From NCBI RefSeq assembly GCF_021491375.1, contig NZ_JAKEVY010000001.1:372001-436000 (forward strand): 64,000 bases of DNA, read 5' to 3'. This document shows, one piece after another, positions 15,868-25,321 of this stretch (position 1 is the first letter of the stretch; the number at the start of each line of letters is the position of its first letter). This stretch comes from Flavihumibacter fluminis. GTDB lineage: Bacteria; Bacteroidota; Bacteroidia; Chitinophagales; Chitinophagaceae. Under the pieces are notes generated by a model, which saw only the letters and a program-made list of their open reading frames with translations, did no database searches and was not told where the DNA came from. The position numbers were made by a program, and so were the translations under genes.

Positions 15868-16926
15868 ATGCGATCCATTTTACTTTCTGCCATTGCAATT
15901 ACGTTGACAGCCTCTACCTATGCGCAAACAAAACCTGCGCAGGCAAAACCGCTCCGCAACAACCAGGTTGATATCCCTGCAATCACAGAGGGACTTGAAA
16001 AATACAAGAAAGACCTGGGCAATGATTTTGTAGTGATTGTGCACAAGGATGGCAAGGATGTTTACAGAAGAGAATTTGGCGAATTAAGAGCAGCCAGCCA
16101 GGAACCGATTGGTGCTGCCAGTCAGTGGTATACAGCCGCGCTAGTAATGAGTTATGTGGATGAAGGCAAGCTTTCCCTGGATGATAAACTGGGCGATTTC
16201 CTTCCTATTTATCAAAGTTATTCCAAGGGCTATATCACCCTGCGCATGTGTCTTTCACATACCACCACCATTGAATCTGATTTGCCGGTTTTCCGAACCG
16301 CGTTGAAGAAGAAAAAATTCGATACCCTGGAAGAGGAAGTTGCCAGTTATGCAAAAGACCGGAATATGAAAGGTCGCCAGGGCACCCAGTTTTATTATGG
16401 AAATATTGGTCCCAATATCGCGGGTCGTGTACTTGAGTTGGTGGCGAAGCGTCCTTTTGATCGCGTGATGCGCGATCGCCTGGGCAAACAGCTGGGCTGG
16501 AAAAGAACCAATTTCATGAGTGATGGTGTATATGCAGAAAACCCTTCTGCAGGTGCCAAATCATCTGCGGACGACTATATGAAGTTCCTGACCATGTTGC
16601 TCAACAATGGTAAAGTGGGCACTGTACAGGTGCTTTCTGAAACTTCGGTTAAAGAGATACTGAAAAAACAAACCGGTGCTGCCAGCATTGCTTATACCTC
16701 CCCCATTTCCCAAGGCAACGACTATGGTTTTGGTTGCTGGATACAGGAAAAAGATGCTGCCGGAAACGGGACATTGGTGAATTGTCCGGGTATCAATGGA
16801 ACCTGGCCCTGGATCAACAAATCAAAAGGCTATGCTGCCATTGTCTTCACCAAAGGAGAACTGCCCGATCAGAAGCGCATGGTCTTTGAAGAGATCCGCG
16901 AACTGATCGAGCAGCATATTAATTAA
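15868..16926 (+). CDS. Beta-lactamase-fold serine hydrolase homologue, catalytic residues lost
   Basis: A 352-residue secreted protein (signal peptide ending at about residue 19, STYAQ) with the class C beta-lactamase/serine hydrolase fold. The segment PIGAASQWYTAALVM aligns with the PIxSVSKxxTA active-site helix of relatives. Here the nucleophile is Ala83 and the general base is Gln86 in place of Ser and Lys, while the YxN motif is kept as Y176-G-N178. It probably cannot form the acyl-enzyme and may act as a binding protein. It is divergent from clpB and convergent with the next gene. Confidence 0.85.
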   Translation: MRSILLSAIAITLTASTYAQTKPAQAKPLRNNQVDIPAITEGLEKYKKDLGNDFVVIVHKDGKDVYRREFGELRAASQEPIGAASQWYTAALVMSYVDEGKLSLDDKLGDFLPIYQSYSKGYITLRMCLSHTTTIESDLPVFRTALKKKKFDTLEEEVASYAKDRNMKGRQGTQFYYGNIGPNIAGRVLELVAKRPFDRVMRDRLGKQLGWKRTNFMSDGVYAENPSAGAKSSADDYMKFLTMLLNNGKVGTVQVLSETSVKEILKKQTGAASIAYTSPISQGNDYGFGCWIQEKDAAGNGTLVNCPGINGTWPWINKSKGYAAIVFTKGELPDQKRMVFEEIRELIEQHIN

Positions 16927-16938
16927 GCTTCTTTCTTT

Positions 16939-18849
16939 TTAAGCTTCTTCCTTCACGAACACCAGTTTGGCTCTGTCTGCATTGTAGATTTTCTCGTAGA
17001 ACAGCAGGAGCTCGTTATACATTTTAGCAGGAAATCTTCCTTTCGACAATTCCAGCCGGCGGATATATAATACGGTGTTGTTCTGGATCTGTGTACTCAC
17101 TTCGTAGCTTCCAAAGGGAGTATTGAGTTGGTTCACTTTCAGATCCCGTTCAATTTTATATCCTTCCGGCAAACTGATGCGCACCGTATCGATCTCAATC
17201 TTTTCTTCATTGAGGATGATATCAAAAAGGCGGTTGGTATCGGCCGTTAGTTTGTGCTCCCACTTGTTTAATACATTGGGAACAATGAACAGGCGTTTAC
17301 CAGTCAACTGCGCATAATGGTCAGCGGTAATACTCAGCTGTTCATCAATTACAGGTATATCGCCCGGGGTTTCCTTATAATCAAAACCGCGGATGGTATA
17401 CTGGGGCAGATCCAGGGAGCGTTGGAGTACTTTTTGCTTTTCCTCATTGGAATTGGAATGTACAAAATGATGCAGATCATCTCCCAACATGGCTTTGTAC
17501 CGGTTATTGGCAGTGATGGATAACTGGCCTTCTTTGTTCAGTATTGCCTCAATTCTGGAATGATACTGGTTGGCTGTTTTATCGTACTTCGGAGTTTTTA
17601 CCAACACACCTCCATTTTCCGTAATCAGCAAGGCGTGCCGGTTGCCGGTAAAACTTCCCATATAACCAGGAGCAGTAGTCTGGCTTGTACATTCCAGCCA
17701 GGTAGTGTCTTTACCAAGGGGAACCGCACAAATAACATGATTAAACGGGGATGAAGGGAAATCAACAGGAATATCACGTTCATCCTTACCCGCACGGATC
17801 AATACATAATAGGATTTGATACCCACCTCTTTTAATACGGCCACCATATAATTACTGAGGGCCTTACAATCGCCGTATCCTTTGCTCGCAACGTATTTGG
17901 CAGGAAAAGGAACCCATCCGCCAACACCTAACTGTATACCTACATAGTGGGTTTTGGATTGCATATAGCGATACAACTTATCTACCTTTTCACGATCGGT
18001 TTTACAGGCTGCGGCGATGGCCTTTACTTTTTGCTTCTCTTCTTCCGGGAGCTCATCCTGTCCGTCTATGAGTGTTTTTATAAACTTTCCAAAGTCCTCC
18101 CAGGTAGACATATCACCTTTGAAATTCCCCAGTTTAAAGGTTGAAGCACCCAGCGAAATATAAGGAGCTACTTCATGTATGGGAGGCGCACCATATTCAG
18201 ATGGCACCGCACTCAACTGAGTCACTTCCCATTTTTCTGTTTTCTTCTTTCCATTACTGGTAGAAATTCCTTTACCTGAGATGTTCCAGGTTTTGGTACG
18301 ATAGGTATAAACCGGATCTGAAATGATTACAAAACTGCTGTTCTCAACTGCCATACCTCGCCCCCTGATCGGGCTCCAGCCTGGCAGAAACATAGTTTGA
18401 TTATTGGTTGTTTCAGAGATGTACTCAATCGTATAAGGATATTCCCGGTGTTCGAAGGAATGATATTTGAACCTGTCATCCACAATCATTTGTCCGGCTC
18501 CCTGCACAGGCAAATCCGTGATTTCTGATTTTTTCAGACTGCGGATTTTTTGTCCCATGGCATTGTACAGATTGCCTTCAATCTTGTCGATACTGGACAT
18601 TTTATCATAGGTCTCACTCCAGTACGCATACTTGCTCCCGGCTTCATTCAGCACGGTCAGTACAAAATGTTCCCGGATGGTTACTTTTTTTTCTGAGTGA
18701 ATTTCCAGGATGGTTTCCTGTTTCCGGATCACCGAATTGGCATATTTCAACAATCCTTTCGGAATGGTAAAGGAAGGATATTCATCTGCCCTTACTGTTC
18801 CTGCCAGTACCAGCTGAACCAGCAGGAAGAGAGTTAGTTTGTTTTTCAT
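16939..18849 (-). CDS. DUF3857/transglutaminase-like exported protein, intact triad
   Basis: A 636-residue exported protein with a signal peptide (to about residue 21), an N-terminal DUF3857 beta domain (about 50-230) and a transglutaminase-like cysteine domain (about 270-400), then a C-terminal beta-rich region. The triad is present: C328 in GYGDCKALSNYM, H371 in PFNHVICAV, and an acidic residue E386 in WLECTSQ. Such Bacteroidota proteins are thought to act in the periplasm on unknown peptides. It overlaps the upstream homologue by four bases. Confidence 0.88.
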   Translation of the reverse strand: MKNKLTLFLLVQLVLAGTVRADEYPSFTIPKGLLKYANSVIRKQETILEIHSEKKVTIREHFVLTVLNEAGSKYAYWSETYDKMSSIDKIEGNLYNAMGQKIRSLKKSEITDLPVQGAGQMIVDDRFKYHSFEHREYPYTIEYISETTNNQTMFLPGWSPIRGRGMAVENSSFVIISDPVYTYRTKTWNISGKGISTSNGKKKTEKWEVTQLSAVPSEYGAPPIHEVAPYISLGASTFKLGNFKGDMSTWEDFGKFIKTLIDGQDELPEEEKQKVKAIAAACKTDREKVDKLYRYMQSKTHYVGIQLGVGGWVPFPAKYVASKGYGDCKALSNYMVAVLKEVGIKSYYVLIRAGKDERDIPVDFPSSPFNHVICAVPLGKDTTWLECTSQTTAPGYMGSFTGNRHALLITENGGVLVKTPKYDKTANQYHSRIEAILNKEGQLSITANNRYKAMLGDDLHHFVHSNSNEEKQKVLQRSLDLPQYTIRGFDYKETPGDIPVIDEQLSITADHYAQLTGKRLFIVPNVLNKWEHKLTADTNRLFDIILNEEKIEIDTVRISLPEGYKIERDLKVNQLNTPFGSYEVSTQIQNNTVLYIRRLELSKGRFPAKMYNELLLFYEKIYNADRAKLVFVKEEA

Positions 18850-20873
18850 GGAGTGGCCTTTTTCAATACGATTTGTTCAGATTGCTTTTTAATAACATAG
18901 CCAAAAAACTCTCTCAGGGATTCATATTCCTCCGGCGTAAAATAAGCTTTCGCCAATACCACGCGGGTTCTCAGCTGAATCCGGCCAGGCTCTGTAGATA
19001 CCAGGTATTCAAAATAACCATCGCCATCATTCAGTCCCACTTTGGCCGACTTGGGCATTTCATCCACTTTATAACCTTCCGGAATTTCAAAATTTAGCAG
19101 GTAGGTTTCGTCGATGCGGTAAGGCATTTCAACAGGGTAAAAGCGTTTGGGCGACTGGAAGGGATTCTCTTTACTGAATGGATCCAGGACAGGGTCAATA
19201 TAGAGCACATCCGCCTCTTCATTCTTGGTTTGAAAATCGTAGGTGATTTTAATCGGCAGATCTTTTTTCTTCAGGGAATCAATATGCGTGTTACTGATTT
19301 CATATTCTGAGCCGAATCTGGTTTTAATGGAATTGAAAACCGCATCCTCTCCTTTTTCACGCACCAGGCCACGGTAATAGGTTGAACTAAAATAACCCAT
19401 GCTGGATTGTATACTTCCTTTTACATCCTGCGGTGAAGCAACCAGGGTGGCCAGTGTTACTTTTCTTTCCAGGATGGAATCAGCAGCCAGGCTGATCGGA
19501 AGCGGATCCTGCATTAACACACGTGCATGCCCGTTATAGCACCTGTTAGGAAGGCGACCAAAACCAAGGTCGGGATCTGAAGCATCCAGCAGGTAATCAC
19601 TCTCACCAATCAATACAGCACATACCACATAATTAAACCGATCCATCAACGGATAGAGTTCATGTGTATATCCCCGGCTACGGGTACTCAGAATGATTGG
19701 GTACGCCGTATAACCAAAAGATTTAAGGGCAGCAATCAGCATCAGGTTGATATCGCCAATACTTCCGGTTTTTGTTTTGATAACATTTTTAAGATTGCCA
19801 CTGGTGTAAATGCCACCATATCCGTTCCAGGTGAAATTATCCCGGAAATATTCATAAATACGAATTGCTTTTTCGGTTGGGTCGTTGATGCCTGCTACAT
19901 GCGGTTTGATCAGGTCTTCAAGACTTCCATCCACCCGCTCCATAGCCTGTCCAAAATTTTCCGACTGCATTAAGTCAGCAGTAACCTTTTGCCAGTTCTC
20001 CATGACCAACTTAGGCGCCTGGTTGGGAAATCGTATACTGGATAACTGGAACTCAATTTTACTCCTGTAATTTTCCAGCGTAGTAATGAAACTCTCGGAT
20101 TTCAGTGCCGGAACATCTTTCATTACCCAGCGTTTCATTTTGGCCAATCCGGTTAGCACAATATCATTTCTGGTTCCACCAATGAATTCTGTTCTTCCTC
20201 CATTGATCCGGTACGTACGGGAAACATCCTTATTTGTGTTTATATGATATTTTTGATATCCCTGCGTCAGGTATACATAGTCAAAATATTCCGGAATCTC
20301 CACTTCATATTCACTCCACAGGGTTGGATACTCATTCTGAAATGCCCAGTCGCGGAACTGAAACAGGTAATCTGACTTGAGCATGTAACTCAATTCAAAA
20401 ATGGAGCCTTCGCGTAAGGCGGGCATGGAGAATTTTTTATCACTCCTGTTTTTGGTAATCTTTTCGGTAAATACCTGGTTATTCTCCAGTTTGGTTTCAA
20501 CTATTTTTCCATCTTCCAGGTTATAGGTTACACCATTGAAACGCCGTACCTCTTCCTTCATATCATTGCTGGTGCTGGAGTACAAGGGGATTTCAAATTT
20601 CCCGGCATCAATACCGTTTTTATCTACAATATAAACCCGAATTTTACGCTCGAATTCATATCCAAATCCTCCTTCATTGTTAGGAACAACGCGTGAATAG
20701 CCCATATCCCCCAGGATAATGGCATGAGCGCCGGTATCAAAGGAAGGAAGGGATTGCTTGAAATCTTCGGGACTAACTTTACCGAATTTAAAGGCGACTT
20801 TATCTTGTGCAAACGCAGGAAAACAGCATAGGGATAGCACAAATAGGGCCAGATAATGGACTTTTGATAGCAT
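18846..20873 (-). CDS. DUF3857/transglutaminase-like exported protein, degenerate triad
   Basis: A 675-residue paralogue of the next gene with signal peptide (cleavage near AFAQ), DUF3857 domain and transglutaminase-like domain. At the catalytic positions the sequence reads SIGDINLM, with I375 in place of the cysteine, and FNYVVC, with Y415 in place of the histidine; the acidic D430 remains in LLDASDP. It is probably not a peptidase or transglutaminase and may form a complex with the active paralogue. Four-base overlap shows coupled expression of the two genes. Confidence 0.88.
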   Translation of the reverse strand: MLSKVHYLALFVLSLCCFPAFAQDKVAFKFGKVSPEDFKQSLPSFDTGAHAIILGDMGYSRVVPNNEGGFGYEFERKIRVYIVDKNGIDAGKFEIPLYSSTSNDMKEEVRRFNGVTYNLEDGKIVETKLENNQVFTEKITKNRSDKKFSMPALREGSIFELSYMLKSDYLFQFRDWAFQNEYPTLWSEYEVEIPEYFDYVYLTQGYQKYHINTNKDVSRTYRINGGRTEFIGGTRNDIVLTGLAKMKRWVMKDVPALKSESFITTLENYRSKIEFQLSSIRFPNQAPKLVMENWQKVTADLMQSENFGQAMERVDGSLEDLIKPHVAGINDPTEKAIRIYEYFRDNFTWNGYGGIYTSGNLKNVIKTKTGSIGDINLMLIAALKSFGYTAYPIILSTRSRGYTHELYPLMDRFNYVVCAVLIGESDYLLDASDPDLGFGRLPNRCYNGHARVLMQDPLPISLAADSILERKVTLATLVASPQDVKGSIQSSMGYFSSTYYRGLVREKGEDAVFNSIKTRFGSEYEISNTHIDSLKKKDLPIKITYDFQTKNEEADVLYIDPVLDPFSKENPFQSPKRFYPVEMPYRIDETYLLNFEIPEGYKVDEMPKSAKVGLNDGDGYFEYLVSTEPGRIQLRTRVVLAKAYFTPEEYESLREFFGYVIKKQSEQIVLKKATP

Positions 20874-20911
20874 AAGGTTTAGCGTTTAAAATCCGAAAAA
20901 TATAAATTTTA

Positions 20912-21859
20912 GTGAAAATTCAAAATAGCTGGGCAAAAATTCGTGAGATTTCTACAGAGCTGGGGTTCAGTTATTGTGGAATTTCACAAGCTAAATTTTT
21001 AAATGAGGATGCCCGCCGCTTGGAAAACTGGCTGAATAAAGGCTATCATGGCAGCATGCAGTACATGGCCAATCATTTTGACTTGCGGGTAGATCCTTCC
21101 AGACTGGTTCCTGGCGCACGGTCTGTTATCACCTTACTGATGAATTATTATCCTGCTGCGCAGCAACCTGAGCTGTTGCCGAAAGTTTCCAAATATGCTT
21201 ATGGACAGGATTATCATGAAATCATCCGGGCAAAACTGAACCTGTTCATGCAACGCATCCGGGAAGAAATTGGTGCTGTGGAAGGAAGAGGTTTTGTGGA
21301 CTCTGCCCCGGTGCTGGAAAGAGCCTGGGCCAGGGAATCCGGTATTGGCTGGATTGGTAAAAACGGGAATCTGATTACGCGGAAGGCCGGCTCCTTTTTT
21401 TTCATTGCTACCCTGATTACTGATCTGGAACTGGATCAGTACGATGATCCTTATGCGAAAGACTATTGCGGCACCTGCACCAAATGCATTGATGCCTGTC
21501 CGACTGATGCCATTGAACCGAATAAGGTCATCAATGGCAGTAAATGCATTTCTTATTTTACGATTGAATTAAAAGCAGAACTGATACCGGAAGAGCAGAA
21601 TGGCTCCTACCAGGACTGGATTTTTGGTTGTGATATCTGCCAGGATGTTTGTCCCTGGAATCGCTTCTCGGCTCCTGCTGCAGAACCTGCCTTCCAGCCC
21701 ATTCATGAATTATTCGAGCTAACTGCAAAGGATTGGGAACAATTGGGAGAAGAAAAATTCCGGACTATCTTTCGTCATTCGCCCATCAAGAGAGCAAAAT
21801 ACAAAGGCATACTCCGGAATCTTCGGTTTATCAATAACCAGGAGGATCAAAATCCATAG
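20912..21859 (+). CDS. queG: Epoxyqueuosine reductase
   Basis: A 315-residue cobalamin and iron-sulfur enzyme that reduces epoxyqueuosine to queuosine in tRNA, the last step of Q synthesis. The N-terminal DUF1730 domain includes the catalytic Asp region FVDSAPVLERAWARESG, followed by two 4Fe-4S clusters in CGTCTKCIDACP and CDICQDVCP. It starts with GTG, with no ATG at a better position. Its last 13 bases overlap the convergent LVIVD-lipoprotein gene. It lacks the C-terminal HEAT-like repeat found in some homologues. Confidence 0.95.
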   Translation: MKIQNSWAKIREISTELGFSYCGISQAKFLNEDARRLENWLNKGYHGSMQYMANHFDLRVDPSRLVPGARSVITLLMNYYPAAQQPELLPKVSKYAYGQDYHEIIRAKLNLFMQRIREEIGAVEGRGFVDSAPVLERAWARESGIGWIGKNGNLITRKAGSFFFIATLITDLELDQYDDPYAKDYCGTCTKCIDACPTDAIEPNKVINGSKCISYFTIELKAELIPEEQNGSYQDWIFGCDICQDVCPWNRFSAPAAEPAFQPIHELFELTAKDWEQLGEEKFRTIFRHSPIKRAKYKGILRNLRFINNQEDQNP

Positions 21860-23088
21860 CGGCTCAGGAAATCAAGTTTGCCATCCGCCTGAATTTTGTA
21901 CTGGTACAATCCTTTCTTTCCAACTACCAGGGCAAGGTTCTCCCGGATGATGATATCAAAAGCGTCGTCAACATCCAGTTGCTGTTTTAATTGTATCGCC
22001 TGCTTATTGGAAACATTGTAGACTTTCAATCCGGATTTTCCATCACAGATATAAATGAAGGGATCTTTTAATGCGAGTCCGTGCGGGTTGCTGAGGGGAT
22101 AGGTTTTAATCAGTTTGGGTTGCATCAGATTGCTAACATCCAGGATGTCCAACTGATTCGAATTGCCTGCGCAAAAATTACCGGTACGCAGGGTTACGTA
22201 GGCATATTTATCATCAGCTACCACCGGATCACAGGCAGTGGCGTGAGTAAACGAACCTAAGAGTTGCGGACTGGCAGGATTTTGAATATCGGTGATATAC
22301 ATGCCATTGCTGGAACCGATAAATAATTTGTCCTTGAAAGGATACAGCGTTTCAATACCCCAGCCCAGGATAAGTTCTCCCTGGAATGCCGGATCCTGGT
22401 AATTGGAGAGTGAATAGGACAAGAGTTTGCCTGTGTTTACAACAAACAGATTGTCATTTAAGATGGAGAGCCGGGCCATGGAACCGCCTTTCCCCTCGGA
22501 ACTCTTACCTGCTCCGGAATTCAGTTCAGCAAAAGAACAGTTGATACAACCGAAACCAGGCATAGGCCTTGAACCATCTTCAATATCAACGGTTGTATCT
22601 TTTTTGATCCAGTCCACAATTACCTTGGTAGAATCCAGGTAAAAACCATTTACCCAGGCTCTTTCCGGGAATACATCTTTAATTGTTTTTTTCAGCACGG
22701 GATTCAATGGATTGCTGATATCCAGCACCAGCAAATCTGTAAAGAGATCTGCATAGAGGGTATTCCCTTTCACGGCAATATCGATATTACCAGGCAGTGC
22801 GATAAATGCCTCCGGCTTGGGAGCAGCCGGATTACTGTTATTGATGATATGAATACCACGTGCAGGGTCACTCATGAAAATCCAGCTGCCCAACCAGAAT
22901 ATTTTTCCGGTTTCTTTTATCTCCCTGGCCGGCGCTGCGGAAATACCTGCCAGCACAGCAGCTTTGGAAGCAAATACCGGCGTCTGGATCGTGTAGGTCC
23001 TGGTTACTTTGTCTTTGATACAGGCGCTGAAAGACAGGCAGGCGATTAGGGCAAGGAAGATTTTTCCTTTTACCATAAGCAGTTTCAT
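21847..23088 (-). CDS. LVIVD-repeat beta-propeller lipoprotein
   Basis: A 413-residue lipoprotein (lipobox SFSACIK) built of LVIVD-type repeats, a beta-propeller found on bacterial cell surfaces. Repeat cores such as GIHIINNSNPAAP, LLVLDISNPLNPV, MYITDIQNPASPQ, LDILDVSNLMQPK and LKVYNVSNKQ are spaced about 45-60 residues apart. It is the last gene of an operon with an ECF sigma factor and an anti-sigma/barrel fusion, eight bases after the latter. The ATG at 23088 fits the signal peptide; a longer frame exists. It may be the surface partner or output of the sensing system. Confidence 0.85.
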   Translation of the reverse strand: MKLLMVKGKIFLALIACLSFSACIKDKVTRTYTIQTPVFASKAAVLAGISAAPAREIKETGKIFWLGSWIFMSDPARGIHIINNSNPAAPKPEAFIALPGNIDIAVKGNTLYADLFTDLLVLDISNPLNPVLKKTIKDVFPERAWVNGFYLDSTKVIVDWIKKDTTVDIEDGSRPMPGFGCINCSFAELNSGAGKSSEGKGGSMARLSILNDNLFVVNTGKLLSYSLSNYQDPAFQGELILGWGIETLYPFKDKLFIGSSNGMYITDIQNPASPQLLGSFTHATACDPVVADDKYAYVTLRTGNFCAGNSNQLDILDVSNLMQPKLIKTYPLSNPHGLALKDPFIYICDGKSGLKVYNVSNKQAIQLKQQLDVDDAFDIIIRENLALVVGKKGLYQYKIQADGKLDFLSRYGF

Positions 23089-23095
23089 AAGCAAT

Positions 23096-24595
23096 CTATT
23101 TTTGTTTATTGAACAGGAACCGCGCATTCAAACCAACAGTCAGCAGTCGTTTGTTGCCTGCGGTTTTATCAATATTGGAAAGCTGGTAATTCAGGAAAGG
23201 ACCGGCAGACAAGGTTCCAGTTCCCAGGTTGAATAAGCGATAATTCAAACTAGTTTGTGCACTGGTCTGGAATTTATTAACCAGGTCGTTGTTCTGGTAA
23301 TAAGCACCTGCTGCCTGATCATAATGCAGGGCATCGGTGCGAAGCAGCACGCCAAACAGGAATCCATTATTCCAGGAAAATCTTTTCCGGTTATCGAGGT
23401 ACCATCCAATTTCAACCGGCACCTGCAGGTAATGATAAGCGTTATAGTAAGCTTTTCCATCATTGCCGGCACCGGTGTAGGCAGTTGTTGCTGCTATATT
23501 CTGAAGGCGGAAATTAGAGAAAAGCGCACTGCTGTCCATTTTGCGGCCCACTTCAATCCGGTTGGAAAAATACGCATATTGAATACCGGTGATGAAATTC
23601 AGTTTGCGGTTGATGGGCTTACTAACGCCAATGCTTGCCTGGAAAGAGGGCCCTGCTTTTATATCGGAAGGTCTAGGATCCAGGGTGGTGGCAGTTCCGG
23701 GTGGTTGCAAGGCAATACTGCCGGAAAAATTTTCAGTTACCGGAGAATAGGGTGAAGTCAATCCATCTCTCATAGAACCGGATCCTCCTCCAATTTGCAT
23801 AGCCAGGTTCCAGGGCGCTCTTGTTTTAGAAGGCTTTGCAACTGCAGCCAATAAATCAGCATTCAGTTTGGTATCACCGGCCGTTTTATTATTGGGTTCT
23901 ATCTCTCCGGGTGCTGGTGCATTGTTATTGCCGGCGATTGTTTTTCCAAAGAGTTCTTTTTCAGTTGCTTCATCTATAGCAGGCGATTGAGTTGGCTGCT
24001 CAGTTGGTGCTGTTGCGATGGCAGTTTTTTTAGCTTTTTCAGCCTTTGCAATATGGCGCTGCTGCTTATTCTCGCCTTTGTTAGCATAGGATGCTTTATT
24101 TGTAGGGGCAATACGATCAGTTGGGGCAATAAGCTTTTCGCGGACGGTTGGATTTTTACTTTTGGTTTCAGTAGAAAAACTGGTATTCTCTGATTCTTTG
24201 TTGGCTGTTATAACTGGCTGCGAACTTTTTAGCGGATCACCTTTTGCAACAGATACAGTTTCCTCTTTTGCAGGCAGCTCCTGTTGTGCTGAAGCGATAT
24301 CCTTACTATTATTATTTTCTAAAGTGATTGAAACAGATGGAGTAGCATTAGAATCATTGGTAGTTGATTGGGTTACAGTAGTGGGTACAGATTGCTTGAA
24401 TAAATCCGGACTTAAAAACCAGACAGACAGTCCTCCGGCCAGCATGGCTGCAGCCAGCCAGTACCAGGCGAAACCTCTTCTCCGGTCTTTTTCCTTTATT
24501 TGCGCAGCCACCTTTTCCCAAACCTCAGGGGATGGCTCCAGGCGAAGTTCATTTGCCTTACGCTGAATGGATTTATCAAAATCACGATCGGGCAT
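23096..24595 (-). CDS. Anti-sigma-like inner membrane head fused to outer-membrane beta-barrel domain
   Basis: A 499-residue protein with three parts. Residues 1-40 (with the helix PSPEVWEKVAAQI) resemble the cytoplasmic sigma-binding region of Bacteroidota anti-sigma proteins. Residues 41-61 form one transmembrane helix. Then follows a Thr/Ser/Lys/Pro-rich linker to about residue 250, and a C-terminal domain with alternating strands and aromatic ends like an outer-membrane beta-barrel (GFLFGVLLRTDALHYDQ, LSAGPFLNYQLSN). Such a chain would span the periplasm. It overlaps the ECF sigma gene by 14 bases. Barrel assignment is by pattern only. Confidence 0.75.
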   Translation of the reverse strand: MPDRDFDKSIQRKANELRLEPSPEVWEKVAAQIKEKDRRRGFAWYWLAAAMLAGGLSVWFLSPDLFKQSVPTTVTQSTTNDSNATPSVSITLENNNSKDIASAQQELPAKEETVSVAKGDPLKSSQPVITANKESENTSFSTETKSKNPTVREKLIAPTDRIAPTNKASYANKGENKQQRHIAKAEKAKKTAIATAPTEQPTQSPAIDEATEKELFGKTIAGNNNAPAPGEIEPNNKTAGDTKLNADLLAAVAKPSKTRAPWNLAMQIGGGSGSMRDGLTSPYSPVTENFSGSIALQPPGTATTLDPRPSDIKAGPSFQASIGVSKPINRKLNFITGIQYAYFSNRIEVGRKMDSSALFSNFRLQNIAATTAYTGAGNDGKAYYNAYHYLQVPVEIGWYLDNRKRFSWNNGFLFGVLLRTDALHYDQAAGAYYQNNDLVNKFQTSAQTSLNYRLFNLGTGTLSAGPFLNYQLSNIDKTAGNKRLLTVGLNARFLFNKQK

Positions 24596-25154
24596 AGTGA
24601 GTTGATTTTACTGATTCGGATTCTTTTTGCAGCCAGGTCATCAGCAGGCTGCGGGCACGTGCATATTGAGAGCGGGAAGTTCCTTCATGGATTCCCAGCA
24701 TGGTACTGATTTCCACATGCGTATACCCTTCAATTGCATGCAGGTTAAATATTGCCTGGTATCCTGGAGGCAATTGTCTTACAAGGTCAGCGAGTTGCTT
24801 GGCATCCAGACTAACTTCCGGGTTATCAGGCGATACCGGGTGCAAATGGCCGGTTTGATCAGAGCTGAAGGACAGGTCGTATTGATAGCGACTGTTTTTC
24901 TTCAGGTAATTGATCGCCGTGGTAACCATAATTCGTCTGATCCAGGCTCCCAGGTCTCCCTCTCCCCTGAACTGCGCCAGGTAATGGAAGACCTTTACAA
25001 ATCCTTCCTGCAGAACATCTTCTGCATCACTCATGGATTTGGTGTACCGGTAACAGACCCCCAGCATTTGTGCAGCAAACTGCTCGTACAGCGCTTTTTG
25101 CGCGGCCGGCTTCCCTTTCAGGCAGTCCCTCACCAGTTGGTGTTCATTGGTCAT
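24582..25154 (-). CDS. ECF-type RNA polymerase sigma factor
   Basis: A 190-residue ECF sigma factor with region 2 (MLGVCYRYTKSMSDAEDVLQ, FVKVFHYLAQF, WIRRIMVTTAINYLKK) and a region 4 helix-turn-helix (YQAIFNLHAIEGYTHVEIST, GTSRSQYARAR). The frame extends to an ATG at 25199, but MTNEHQLVRDCLKG at 25154 gives the typical N-terminus. The gene leads the operon sigma, anti-sigma/barrel fusion, LVIVD lipoprotein. Confidence 0.92.
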   Translation of the reverse strand: MTNEHQLVRDCLKGKPAAQKALYEQFAAQMLGVCYRYTKSMSDAEDVLQEGFVKVFHYLAQFRGEGDLGAWIRRIMVTTAINYLKKNSRYQYDLSFSSDQTGHLHPVSPDNPEVSLDAKQLADLVRQLPPGYQAIFNLHAIEGYTHVEISTMLGIHEGTSRSQYARARSLLMTWLQKESESVKSTHYARS

Positions 25155-25274
25155 ATCCTTACAATAAAGCTGACAAGGTACTGTCCGCCTTCGTTGCATC
25201 CCTGTTAAAACTATTTTATCCTGTTATTCCCTACCAGGAAGGCTTTTAAAGAGGATAACCGGTTTGCCTGGAAT

Positions 25275-25300
25275 GAAAAAAGCCCCCAACTGGTGGGGGC
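25275..25300 (-). terminator. Terminator of the sppA-SRPBCC-DUF2911 operon
   Basis: GCCCCCA (25282-25288) pairs with TGGGGGC (25294-25300) around a 5-base loop, and on the minus strand it is followed by a run of T (25276-25281). It lies 21 bases after the stop of the DUF2911 gene. Confidence 0.82.
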
Positions 25301-25321
25301 CTTTCAAAAAGTTCTTGAAAA

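Noticed and set aside
24627-25208. Plus-strand frame (193 codons) opposite the ECF sigma gene
   Set aside because: The minus strand encodes a clear sigma factor with both conserved regions.
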